Of a stretch of DNA of 51,319 nt, positions 43,641 to 49,835 are shown piece by piece. The notes below the pieces were generated by a model, which saw only the letters and a program-made list of their open reading frames with translations, was not told the DNA's origin and ran no database searches. The stretch covers positions 1 to 51,319 of IMG/VR virus record IMGVR_UViG_3300027749_000155; one strand, given 5' to 3'. Origin of the DNA: a virus. The translations under genes and the position numbers were made by a program. Numbering within the stretch: the first letter of the stretch is position 1; each line of letters begins with the position of its first letter.

Positions 43641-43990
43641 AGGTGGTGGGATTATTTGATACGGTTCCCACCTGACCGCAGACTTATTGCTTAAGCAGCG
43701 ATTTTCATCGCGGAATAAGGAACGTTGTCGTTAGATGCAGTAATAGCATTTACGTTTTTTGAACTAATTGTCGGTCGTATCTTACCGGAAACCTACTCTT
43801 CGTCGCCATTGCGTATCGAAACTATTCGCCCCCATCATAAACACACCATCCTTATTCTTTATTCCTTGCGGGTCCTCTATATGGGGATAATCTCGGGAAA
43901 GAGATTGGTTTTACCCTGATGTGCTTATGGTGGAGGCGACGGGATTCGCACCCGTGTCTACGCCAACTTTGATCCTGTATCAACAGTTTC
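43641..43990 (-). ncRNA. ssrA: Circularly permuted (two-piece) tmRNA gene
   Basis: On the minus strand the acceptor piece comes first (~43990-43928). It ends in CGCCTCC-ACCA with a T-arm ACGGG-TGCGAAT-CCCGT. A ~94-nt intervening segment with a hairpin (AATCTC/GAGATT) follows. The coding piece begins at 43833 with GGGGGCG, which pairs with CGCCTCC as a 7-bp acceptor stem (one G-U). TACGC in the coding piece pairs with GCGTA in the acceptor piece (helix P2). A tag frame of up to 22 codons (43759-43694, KNVNAITASNDNVPYSAMKI then AA) ends at TAA 43693-43691. The exact resume codon is uncertain. A hairpin GGTGGG/CCCACC near 43645-43672 closes the coding piece. tmRNA rescues stalled ribosomes and tags products for proteolysis. 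Confidence 0.85.
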
Positions 43991-43996
43991 AATCTC

Positions 43997-44004
43997 TATT
44001 TATA
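43997..44004 (-). promoter_or_regulatory. Late promoter for tmRNA
   Basis: TATAAATA on the minus strand, just upstream of the acceptor piece and overlapping the predicted initiation region of the early promoter at 44009-44037. Confidence 0.7.
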
Positions 44005-44008
44005 TCTT

Positions 44009-44037
44009 ACCATACCACGTCTGGTTTAATAAGTCAA
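44009..44037 (-). promoter_or_regulatory. Early sigma70-type promoter for tmRNA
   Basis: TTGACT (44037-44032), 17-bp spacer, TATGGT (44014-44009). The -35 element overlaps the stop of the polynucleotide kinase gene. Confidence 0.85.
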
Positions 44038-44534
44038 GCAAAATCTTCGTATTTGTCATGAAACATAAAAGAGTCAATACCCTCTTCATAGGATGGAGTT
44101 TCATAACTAAACATCATTGAACCAATAACATGCGAAGGAATCGTCTTGCCTTCACGAGCAGTAAGGAACTCTTTCCACTTTGCGTTATCGTAGAAATGCG
44201 TTTCAAAGACCTCAGCAGAAATGAAGTAGTCTTTTGCCTTTGCCATATCAATGATACGCTTACGGCTCTTTACAGTGAGATTGGTCCGATCAACAACGAT
44301 CTTTTCATTAAGATCAATCGCTTTCTGAAGTTCTTGCCAGAAAAGTTTATCAGCAATCTTAATGCTGTCGTTAAAGACCTCATCATAAGTTTTGCCAGCA
44401 TCCTTGGCAATCTCTTCCAGGATCGCATCAGACGAATGCAACCGATAATCACCGTAAAGGCGAGTAATAAACTCTTTCACATAATAAGACTTTCCAGAAG
44501 CGGGAAGCCCTACCAACAATACTAAAATAGACAT
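44034..44534 (-). CDS. Polynucleotide kinase-like P-loop protein (kinase domain only), 166 aa
   Basis: The P-loop is LVLLVGLPASGKSYYVKEFI at the N-terminus. DYRLHSSDAILEEIA supplies the Asp expected for the 5'-OH acceptor site, and KIVVDRTNLTVKSRKRIIDM is the lid/Arg region typical of T4 PseT-type kinases. T4 Pnkp is 301 residues with a C-terminal 3'-phosphatase; this protein ends after the kinase. I use the ATG at 44534, which overlaps the RNA ligase stop (TAATG); the frame extends eight codons further into the ligase gene. With the ligase it forms an RNA-repair pair. Confidence 0.88.
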   Translation of the reverse strand: MSILVLLVGLPASGKSYYVKEFITRLYGDYRLHSSDAILEEIAKDAGKTYDEVFNDSIKIADKLFWQELQKAIDLNEKIVVDRTNLTVKSRKRIIDMAKAKDYFISAEVFETHFYDNAKWKEFLTAREGKTIPSHVIGSMMFSYETPSYEEGIDSFMFHDKYEDFA

Positions 44535-45754
44535 TACCGATACATCCCAACAAACCACTGTTCTTGCAACTTAGCATAATTACTGTTGCTGTTAATGTTC
44601 TTCCGAACTATTTGCTCGATAGCCTTGCGAGTGTTATACATGGTGTTATCATCCCAAATGGCAAAGATCAAGGCTTTGTCCATTGAATGCGTTATCGTCG
44701 CTTTGATCGCAAAGTCTTTCTTGGTCCAATTAAGTTTCTTACGTTCCGCAACAAACTGAACCGCAGTTCTGGCTAAGTTTTCCATAGCCTCAACGATTTT
44801 AGTCTCAAACACATTCAAAGAATCCAAATCTTCTTTTGACAAGAAACCTTTGACATCATCCAAAGTGTTATCGAGGATCATGGCAACAACGTGACGATCT
44901 TGAAGAATCTTTTCCTTAGCCTTATGGATTTGAACATACCACTCAGTCTTGATCTTAAGCATTTGCCCATTGTCAAACCGAATGACATAGCCTTCAAAGT
45001 CTTTTTGCTCACGAGCAACTTCCATGAAGGACTCTAATCCAAACACAGTTCCAAAATTCTCAACAACAGGAATATCCCAATGTTCAGTTGCGCTAACCAG
45101 ACCTTCATATGTAAAGTATGCGCCAGTCTTTATGAACCTAATACCAGTCAAGACAAGTTGGTCTTCTGGATAATCAAGAACGATCTGTTGCTTACGCGAA
45201 CACCATTCAAAGATAAGAGTAACGCCTTGATTACACCAAATACGAGCAAACTCGTTATAATGAGGATTAAGAGCAACAAACTCTTCAACCTGTTTAGCCA
45301 CATCAGTAGCGCCCATCTTAGTATGCCATTCGATCTTATCCAGCATAACAGGAGTGATCATAGAGCCGTCCAACTTGTCTAAGATAACGTGTGGATCAGC
45401 CATCTTAAAGTTGCCAGGCAACGTCTCCTCACGCTCACCGACGTTAAAGAACTTGTGGTACTTGCGAGCAAGAATGTAACCAGTCTTTGAACAGAAAGTA
45501 ATGCCTCGGCATTCGCGGCGGATCAAATCTTCTTTGGTAAGTTTACCAGAACCAAACGTATCAGCCTTCGATACCACATAGTTAATGACGGTATAATCGC
45601 CCTTATCAACTACGATAAACTCATCACAGCCTTCGATTGCAGGAAGCACGTCACTGATGTTTTCGATATACGGAAACCCAGAACGAGTTTTGTGTTTTTC
45701 CCACATACGATCGAGACGTGCTTGCATCTCAGGAGTCAGTTCTTCTTCATTCAT
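44534..45754 (-). CDS. T4 RNA ligase 1-like protein, 406 aa
   Basis: The nucleotidyltransferase motif I is VILDKLDGSMITP (Lys near residue 130). Motif III-like TLIFEWCSRKQQIVLDYPED, motif IV FEGYVIRFDNGQ and motif V MLKIKTEWYVQIHK follow at normal spacing. The upstream RRECRGITFCSKTGYILARK (motif Ia/RG region) and the helical C-terminal ~130 residues match the Rnl1 family (T4 Rnl1, 374 residues), which reseals tRNAs broken by host anticodon nucleases. The TTG two codons earlier is ignored in favour of ATG 45754, which has GAGGA 7 nt upstream. Coupled to the kinase gene, with the tmRNA next. Confidence 0.92.
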   Translation of the reverse strand: MNEEELTPEMQARLDRMWEKHKTRSGFPYIENISDVLPAIEGCDEFIVVDKGDYTVINYVVSKADTFGSGKLTKEDLIRRECRGITFCSKTGYILARKYHKFFNVGEREETLPGNFKMADPHVILDKLDGSMITPVMLDKIEWHTKMGATDVAKQVEEFVALNPHYNEFARIWCNQGVTLIFEWCSRKQQIVLDYPEDQLVLTGIRFIKTGAYFTYEGLVSATEHWDIPVVENFGTVFGLESFMEVAREQKDFEGYVIRFDNGQMLKIKTEWYVQIHKAKEKILQDRHVVAMILDNTLDDVKGFLSKEDLDSLNVFETKIVEAMENLARTAVQFVAERKKLNWTKKDFAIKATITHSMDKALIFAIWDDNTMYNTRKAIEQIVRKNINSNSNYAKLQEQWFVGMYR

Positions 45755-45764
45755 AATCAATCCT

Positions 45765-45962
45765 CTAAACTACAAAAGTGTCAATCATCCAATCGTCGTT
45801 AACACAGTCCCCCCATCGACTGACAAGCACCTGAACATGAGACGTAGCATCACGTTTGGTGTCCCAACGACCAGCAACCACCGATACATCATTCTGGTCA
45901 GTGGCAACAACCTTCCAAATAGAATGGGCAGTATATGGGTCTTTTTGAACCGCGAATTGCAT
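45765..45962 (-). CDS. Small hypothetical protein ahead of RNA ligase, 65 aa
   Basis: The protein (MQFAVQKDPYTAHSIWKVVA, then DVSVVAGRWDTKRDATSHVQ) looks like a compact beta-alpha-beta domain. I prefer the ATG at 45962, which has AAGGA at 6 nt; the ATG two codons earlier overlaps that ribosome site. It is first in a transcript from an early promoter and is followed by RNA ligase after 10 nt. No family recognised. Confidence 0.75.
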   Translation of the reverse strand: MQFAVQKDPYTAHSIWKVVATDQNDVSVVAGRWDTKRDATSHVQVLVSRWGDCVNDDWMIDTFVV

Positions 45963-45991
45963 TTTCATTCCTTTTTGCTAACTTATAACTT

Positions 45992-46020
45992 ACCATAGCA
46001 TATAAAAAGAAATAAATCAA
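45992..46020 (-). promoter_or_regulatory. Early sigma70-type promoter for the RNA-repair operon
   Basis: TTGATT (46020-46015), 17-bp spacer, TATGGT (45997-45992). The downstream box TAAGTTATAAGTTAGC and following AAAAGGAA are nearly the same as in front of the metallophosphoesterase. Confidence 0.85.
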
Positions 46021-46028
46021 GCACTATT

Positions 46029-46141
46029 TTAGCGCCATTTAGGTCCATCGAACCATGCCGCGATAGAATGTCTCTTACCTTCAGTCACTGGTACTGACTT
46101 TTCGTAAAGTGTGATTTAAAATAACACCACTCACCTCTCAT
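46029..46141 (-). CDS. Possible 37-aa frameshifted micro-ORF
   Basis: From ATG 46141 the zero frame reads MRGEWCYFK and stops after 18 codons. At T TTT AAA, a canonical -1 slippery heptamer in phase, a slip gives ITLYEKSVPVTEGKRHSIAA then WFDGPKWR and a stop. The -1 segment has coding-like composition but no own start. It is either a recoded micro-gene or a decayed gene. AAGAG lies 9 nt before the ATG; an early promoter follows directly downstream. Confidence 0.3.
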
Positions 46142-46142
46142 A

Positions 46143-46352
46143 TTATGCTCTTTTCTTATCTGCTACTTTGTAAATGCTGCCTTCATCGTTACAGACGAAT
46201 AGCCGCTTTTCAGGGTCTCTATCTGTGATCATGCTGGTAAGGAGAATGGCTTTCTTGTGATCCTTGGTCTGAAACCGTACAGGAAATATCACCTCTTCAC
46301 CATCTTCCATTACGCATAATGCTACAAAATAAAACTCATCGTCTGATATCAT
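46143..46352 (-). CDS. Small hypothetical protein, 69 aa
   Basis: The sequence (ISDDEFYFVALCVMEDGEEV, IFPVRFQTKDHKKAILLTSM, RLFVCNDEGSIYKVADKKRA) looks like a compact mixed alpha/beta protein. No motif is recognised. GGAG lies 11 nt before the ATG, directly at the base of a 6-bp leader hairpin, which might control access to it. A late-promoter-like AATAAATA precedes the hairpin. Confidence 0.65.
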   Translation of the reverse strand: MISDDEFYFVALCVMEDGEEVIFPVRFQTKDHKKAILLTSMITDRDPEKRLFVCNDEGSIYKVADKKRA

Positions 46353-46364
46353 TTAAATATACTC

Positions 46365-46389
46365 CAGAGGTATTCCTCTGATATTTATT
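46365..46389 (-). promoter_or_regulatory. Variant late promoter AATAAATA with 5' hairpin
   Basis: AATAAATA (46389-46382) differs from the late consensus in the first base. One nt downstream a 6-bp hairpin CAGAGG/CCTCTG (46380-46365) would form at the start of the message and abuts the GGAG of the 69-residue gene. Confidence 0.45.
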
Positions 46390-46440
46390 GCTGTTTAATA
46401 ATGGGTTTCGGAAACACTGTCACATAAATTTATTCTTGAT

Positions 46441-46473
46441 AATGCAACTTTTTGCATTCTAGATTTATAAATA
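46441..46473 (+). promoter_or_regulatory. Late promoter for glycosyltransferase, preceded by a hairpin
   Basis: TATAAATA at 46466-46473, 34 nt before the ATG at 46508. Just upstream is a 7-bp inverted repeat AATGCAA/TTGCATT (46441-46458) with a short loop and no U-run; it may insulate the promoter, but its role is unknown. Confidence 0.65.
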
Positions 46474-46507
46474 ATATCATACATCCATCTTTTTCAAGGC
46501 GTAACTT

Positions 46508-47572
46508 ATGTCAAAAGTCCTGTTTATTCTAAAGCGTCGTGAAGATTATAGTGCAGTATTGCACAGTCAAGTTGGACTAAGCACAGGACTTTTCAACAGC
46601 GCCAATTTTGTTAACAACATGCTAGTAAACTCTGGCGTTGAAAGTGTTATTGAAGTCGCAATCGACAACAACTGCATTGATGGATTCGTAAACAAGCATA
46701 AACCCACTCATGTTATCATTGAAGCATTGTGGGTAGTACCATCCAAGTTTGAAGTATTGTGCAAACTACACCCCAACGTAACATGGATCATTCGCTTACA
46801 TAGTGAAATGCCATTTATGGCTGGTGAAGGTATTGCGATGGATTGGATTGGTGAATACAGCAAGTTCAAGAACATTGTTGTTGGTGTAAATGCGCCGCGC
46901 ATGTTACACGAAATTCAAATGTATTTGCGTCATTTGAACGGTTGGTCAAAGAAAGAAACAGCCAATCGTGTTATCTATATGCCAAACTATTATCCACAAA
47001 AATATAAATCAGTACGAAAAATTAATAAGAAAAAGAATACGATTGATATCGCATGTTTTGGTGCCATTCGCCCACTTAAGAATCATCTAACACAAGCATT
47101 TGCTGCTATAAAGTTTGCAGAGAAGAACGGTAAGAAACTTCGCTTCCATGTTAATGCTGGTCGTATTGAAATGAACGGAAGTCCTGTTCTACACAACCTT
47201 AAAGGTTTGTTTGATCAGATTGCAGCAAATGGGCATATCATGGTCAATCACGATTGGTGCCCACATGCCGAGTTCTTAGAACTGTGTCGCAAAATGGATA
47301 TTGGATTGCAATCTAGTTTCAGCGAGACATTTAACATTGTTGGAGCAGACTTGATTAGTCAAGGTGTTCCACTTGTAACTAGCCCTGAAATACCATGGTC
47401 TGTTCGTGTATTCGAATCAGAGCCAACAGATAGCAAACATATAGCAGAAAAACTTCAACTGGCATATGATCTAAACTGGTTAAATGTAAAGATGCACCAG
47501 AGAAGTTTAACTTGCTATACTAACAAAACCAAAAAGATTTGGGTAAAATATTTCAAATCAAAAAAGAAGTAA
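46508..47572 (+). CDS. GT-B type glycosyltransferase, 354 aa
   Basis: The C-terminal half has the GT4-like donor-binding pattern: TIDIACFGAIRPLKNHLTQA, FHVNAGRIEMNGSPVLHNLK, VNHDWCPHAEFLELCRKMDI, and the E-x7-type segment SFSETFNIVGADLISQGVPL followed by VTSPEIPWS. The N-terminal half has KVLFILKRREDY and WIIRLHSEMPFMAGEGIA, plausible for the acceptor domain. AAGG lies before the ATG. It is an isolated plus-strand gene with a private late promoter between minus-strand early genes, and ends 7 nt from a convergent gene. Acceptor unknown: cell-surface glycan, virion fibre or modified DNA base are all possible. Confidence 0.85.
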   Translation: MSKVLFILKRREDYSAVLHSQVGLSTGLFNSANFVNNMLVNSGVESVIEVAIDNNCIDGFVNKHKPTHVIIEALWVVPSKFEVLCKLHPNVTWIIRLHSEMPFMAGEGIAMDWIGEYSKFKNIVVGVNAPRMLHEIQMYLRHLNGWSKKETANRVIYMPNYYPQKYKSVRKINKKKNTIDIACFGAIRPLKNHLTQAFAAIKFAEKNGKKLRFHVNAGRIEMNGSPVLHNLKGLFDQIAANGHIMVNHDWCPHAEFLELCRKMDIGLQSSFSETFNIVGADLISQGVPLVTSPEIPWSVRVFESEPTDSKHIAEKLQLAYDLNWLNVKMHQRSLTCYTNKTKKIWVKYFKSKKK

Positions 47573-47579
47573 GAACTTT

Positions 47580-47786
47580 TTACTTATTAAACCATGTCTT
47601 CTTGATAAACAAACCAACAGCCACCGAACAAAGAAGCACAATAGACACTGGCCACCAGATAATAGATAGCACTGAAAATCCAACAATATTAATCTTATTG
47701 CGGCTATGTAAAATAAATTCATATTTAACGGTAAGAACTACACCAAGAACGAAAGCATAGAACAAAGCACCACAGATATACAACAT
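47580..47786 (-). CDS. Two-TM membrane protein, paralogue of the upstream gene, 68 aa
   Basis: The start MLYICGALFYAFVLGVVLTV forms one membrane helix; NIVGFSVLSIIWWPVSIVLL plus CSVAVGLFI forms a second hydrophobic stretch, ending in a basic KKTWFNK tail. The same length and layout as the 68-residue neighbour (GALFYAFV...WPV...) show tandem duplication. The ATG at 47786 is one nt beyond the upstream stop (TGATATG); the in-frame ATG further upstream is ignored. It could be a holin-type or membrane-remodelling protein; nothing in the sequence proves it. Confidence 0.75.
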   Translation of the reverse strand: MLYICGALFYAFVLGVVLTVKYEFILHSRNKINIVGFSVLSIIWWPVSIVLLCSVAVGLFIKKTWFNK

Positions 47787-47787
47787 A

Positions 47788-47994
47788 TCAATCACCTTTC
47801 TTAAACATCTTCTTGAGTGTAAAAGCGACACCCAAAGCACCAAGAATAACCAAACCTACTGGCCAGATGAACATTGCCAAAAATCCAGCCACAGATATCC
47901 CAGCAATCAACTCGCCGTCAATATCCTCGATTGTCAAAACTAAAGATATCACAAAGACGAAAGCATAGAACAAAGCACCATAGATATACCACAT
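47788..47994 (-). CDS. Two-TM membrane protein, 68 aa
   Basis: MWYIYGALFYAFVFVISLVL is the first membrane helix; an acidic linker (TIEDIDGELIAG) is followed by ISVAGFLAMFIWPVGLVILG, the second, then a basic TLKKMFKKGD end. The layout (two helices, short acidic loop, basic tail) is holin-like but also common in small phage membrane proteins. GAAAGGAAAT precedes the ATG; a TTG five codons earlier is unlikely because the ribosome site would lie inside the gene. Coupled to its paralogue downstream. Confidence 0.75.
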   Translation of the reverse strand: MWYIYGALFYAFVFVISLVLTIEDIDGELIAGISVAGFLAMFIWPVGLVILGALGVAFTLKKMFKKGD

Positions 47995-48016
47995 ATTATT
48001 TCCTTTCAATAAAATA

Positions 48017-48062
48017 GTGGTTGTTTAAGGCACAACCACCAAAGCCTGGGGTGTTGCCACCC
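48017..48062 (-). terminator. Hairpin pair after SPFH gene, terminator-like
   Basis: On the minus strand GGGTG-GCAA-CACCC (48062-48049) is followed by an 8-bp stem GTGGTTGT/ACAACCAC (48039-48017) and a T-rich TATTTTATT. It lies between the SPFH gene and the small membrane pair and probably attenuates read-through. Confidence 0.6.
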
Positions 48063-48072
48063 TCGCCAGTCC

Positions 48073-48891
48073 TTACTTAAGCGAAACGAACGGAGTACCG
48101 CCGCTTGTCACTTGAGGAAGAACACCGTCCCACTTTTCAATGGATCGCAGTTGCAAAACTTGTGGGTTTGCAGAAATAGCAGCGGCTTCAATTCGCATTG
48201 CTTGAGCCTTACCTTCAGCCTTAGCCACAGCAGATCGTGCTTCCGCTTCAGCAGTTGCAACCGAAGCCTGTGCAGCAAGTGCCGCTTGTTCGTTAGCAAT
48301 CTTCTGATTGATCTGTGCAGTTACCGCTTGAGGCACCTTGATATTCGATGCCCAGTAAAGTTGCTCGACAACCAAACCATAGGGCGCAAAATACTTCTGA
48401 ACATCTTCTAGTGCAGCAGCAGAAAGTTGAGCCTTCTTTGGACCATAGATTTCTTCCACACCCAACTTAGAGGACTCATTGCCGATTGCTGACCGAACAG
48501 CGTTCCGAAGAGGACCAGCAACGATACCATCCATATCTGTACGATATTTCTGGAACAAAACAGGTGCCTTAGATGGATCAACGCGGAAAGCGATAGAAAC
48601 ATCAGCAGAGAGGTCTAGACCATTCTTGTCTTGGAAGTGGAAAGATTCGTCAACACCATCACGACCTTCGTTTGTAGCAGTCCATGCATAGGTACTGGTA
48701 AAGACGGGATACTGGTAGATGTTAGTGCCGGGACCAGCCATATATACGCCAACTGGTAGTGCTTGATTGCTTACACCAGCACTACCGCCGTAGTTCTCGA
48801 CCTTGATGCCAACATGTCCAGGTTCAACCTGAGTACATGCGACAAGTGAAAGTGCAGCAGCACCAACGAGGAGTAGATTCTTAATCTTCAT
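48073..48891 (-). CDS. SPFH/Band 7 (prohibitin-like) lipoprotein, 272 aa
   Basis: An N-terminal lipoprotein signal (MKIKNLLLVGAAALSLVAC) with lipobox LVAC puts the mature protein, from Cys19, at a membrane facing the periplasm. Residues ~20-190 are an SPFH/Band 7 domain: EPGHVGIKVENYG, NGLDLSADVSIAFRVDPSKA, VAGPLRNAVRSAIGNE, YGLVVEQLYWASNIKVPQAV. Then comes a charged Ala/Glu helix (QAALAAQASVATAEAEARSA) typical of prohibitin and HflK/HflC coiled coils. Host HflKC regulates FtsH protease; a phage homologue might influence membrane proteolysis, lysis timing or superinfection. That is inference. Its ATG overlaps the preceding membrane-protein gene by 11 nt. Confidence 0.88.
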   Translation of the reverse strand: MKIKNLLLVGAAALSLVACTQVEPGHVGIKVENYGGSAGVSNQALPVGVYMAGPGTNIYQYPVFTSTYAWTATNEGRDGVDESFHFQDKNGLDLSADVSIAFRVDPSKAPVLFQKYRTDMDGIVAGPLRNAVRSAIGNESSKLGVEEIYGPKKAQLSAAALEDVQKYFAPYGLVVEQLYWASNIKVPQAVTAQINQKIANEQAALAAQASVATAEAEARSAVAKAEGKAQAMRIEAAAISANPQVLQLRSIEKWDGVLPQVTSGGTPFVSLK

Positions 48892-49090
48892 TTGTATTTT
48901 CCTTTGTCATGATAAACTTGTTATAGAGATAAGAGGCGATCCATCCAAAACCAGCACTGATAAAAAAGATCAGTGTTAGATTAGCCACGTCGTTGTGAGT
49001 GTTGATCAGTGTAGCAACTCCAGTTGGAATGAGATACACCGCAACAAACAGAACCACGGGGAACATTGCGAACTTTAGAAATGTCTTCAT
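48881..49090 (-). CDS. Two-TM membrane protein upstream of SPFH gene, 69 aa
   Basis: KTFLKFAMFPVVLFVAVYLI and DVANLTLIFFISAGFGWIAS are two membrane helices; the tail (TKENTNED) is acidic. I use the ATG at 49090, since GAAAGGA falls between it and the ATG at 49105. It is first in the operon from the 49112-49139 promoter and overlaps the SPFH lipoprotein start, suggesting the two products work together at the membrane. No family recognised. Confidence 0.75.
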   Translation of the reverse strand: MKTFLKFAMFPVVLFVAVYLIPTGVATLINTHNDVANLTLIFFISAGFGWIASYLYNKFIMTKENTNED

Positions 49091-49111
49091 TGTGTTTCCT
49101 TTCATAGTTAC

Positions 49112-49139
49112 ATTATAGCCAGCGAGACAGATAAGTCAA
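49112..49139 (-). promoter_or_regulatory. Early sigma70-type promoter for the SPFH operon
   Basis: TTGACT (49139-49134), 16-bp spacer, TATAAT (49117-49112), a near-consensus sigma70 promoter beginning right at the stop of the upstream gene. Confidence 0.85.
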
Positions 49140-49421
49140 TCAGATATCAGCAAAAAACTTAAAGTCTTTTGATTCTTTTACATGAGTCTTAAGATGCTCA
49201 TTATCGTAAATATCAGCAGCAGTAGATGGGTCAACAAATGTTTCTGGATTGATCTGTGAATCTCCATCAAACATTTCACACAGATGCTTATGCATCTTCC
49301 GCAACAACTTTTCTTCTTTGCTGCCTTCTTTATAGTTAACTCCTTCGATAATCTCTTCAGCCGCTTCTAGGATCGACCAATCATCAAAATCGTCAAGGGT
49401 AACTTCTACCATATATCCCAT
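49140..49421 (-). CDS. Hypothetical acidic protein, 93 aa
   Basis: Strongly acidic (VEVTLDDFDDWSILEAAEEI, CEMFDGDSQINPETFVDPST), with a mostly helical prediction. No motif recognised. The ATG at 49421 shares bases with the preceding stop (TAATG). Fourth in the DUF932 operon. Acidic small early phage proteins sometimes mimic DNA or bind host enzymes, but there is no specific evidence here. Confidence 0.7.
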   Translation of the reverse strand: MGYMVEVTLDDFDDWSILEAAEEIIEGVNYKEGSKEEKLLRKMHKHLCEMFDGDSQINPETFVDPSTAADIYDNEHLKTHVKESKDFKFFADI

Positions 49422-49615
49422 TACATATATTCCTTGACGATCTCGTCCATCAGAGCCAACTTGGCATTCTCCATGGATTTCTTAAGATTGTCGGCTTTTT
49501 CCATTTGTTTGACTGATACATGGCGGTCTTGGAACTCCAACTCGCCTTCGAATCGCCAGTAATTGGCAACTGCGTTTCCGTATTCGCTGATCTTTTGTGA
49601 AATACCTGGAGTCAT
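49421..49615 (-). CDS. Hypothetical helical protein, 64 aa
   Basis: The protein (TPGISQKISEYGNAVANYWR, QDRHVSVKQMEKADNLKKSM, ENAKLALMDEIVKEYM) is predicted to be helical with a charged coiled-coil-like second half. Preceded by the 72-residue membrane-protein gene with a 1-nt gap, and coupled to the next gene. No family recognised. Confidence 0.7.
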   Translation of the reverse strand: MTPGISQKISEYGNAVANYWRFEGELEFQDRHVSVKQMEKADNLKKSMENAKLALMDEIVKEYM

Positions 49616-49616
49616 A

Positions 49617-49835
49617 TTACTTATCTTTCTTAAAAACTGGAGTTTTCCAGAAATTTTTGGGCAAATCTGGAATCAAAATACTACAAACAGCGACGGCAGA
49701 AACGGGACCACATAGAGACATTGTTAGACCAAAAGCCAAATCACCATATGTCAAATCTTTACCTCGCATAATGACAACGAAACCCAAAGAAAAGATGGCT
49801 CCTACTAAGAGCCACCCGATCACAAACATTCCCAT
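49617..49835 (-). CDS. Small membrane protein, 72 aa
   Basis: Two hydrophobic stretches are visible (MFVIGWLLVGAIFSLGFVVI and DLAFGLTMSLCGPVSAVAVC), joined by a polar loop with MRGKDLTY, and the tail is basic (WKTPVFKKDK). The start overlaps the DUF932 gene stop (TAATG). It could be a holin or accessory membrane factor; no motif settles it. Confidence 0.72.
   Translation of the reverse strand: MGMFVIGWLLVGAIFSLGFVVIMRGKDLTYGDLAFGLTMSLCGPVSAVAVCSILIPDLPKNFWKTPVFKKDK

Noticed and set aside
46441-46458. Terminator at the AATGCAA/TTGCATT repeat
   Set aside because: Stem is AT-rich and neither side has a U-run; treated only as a hairpin near the promoter.
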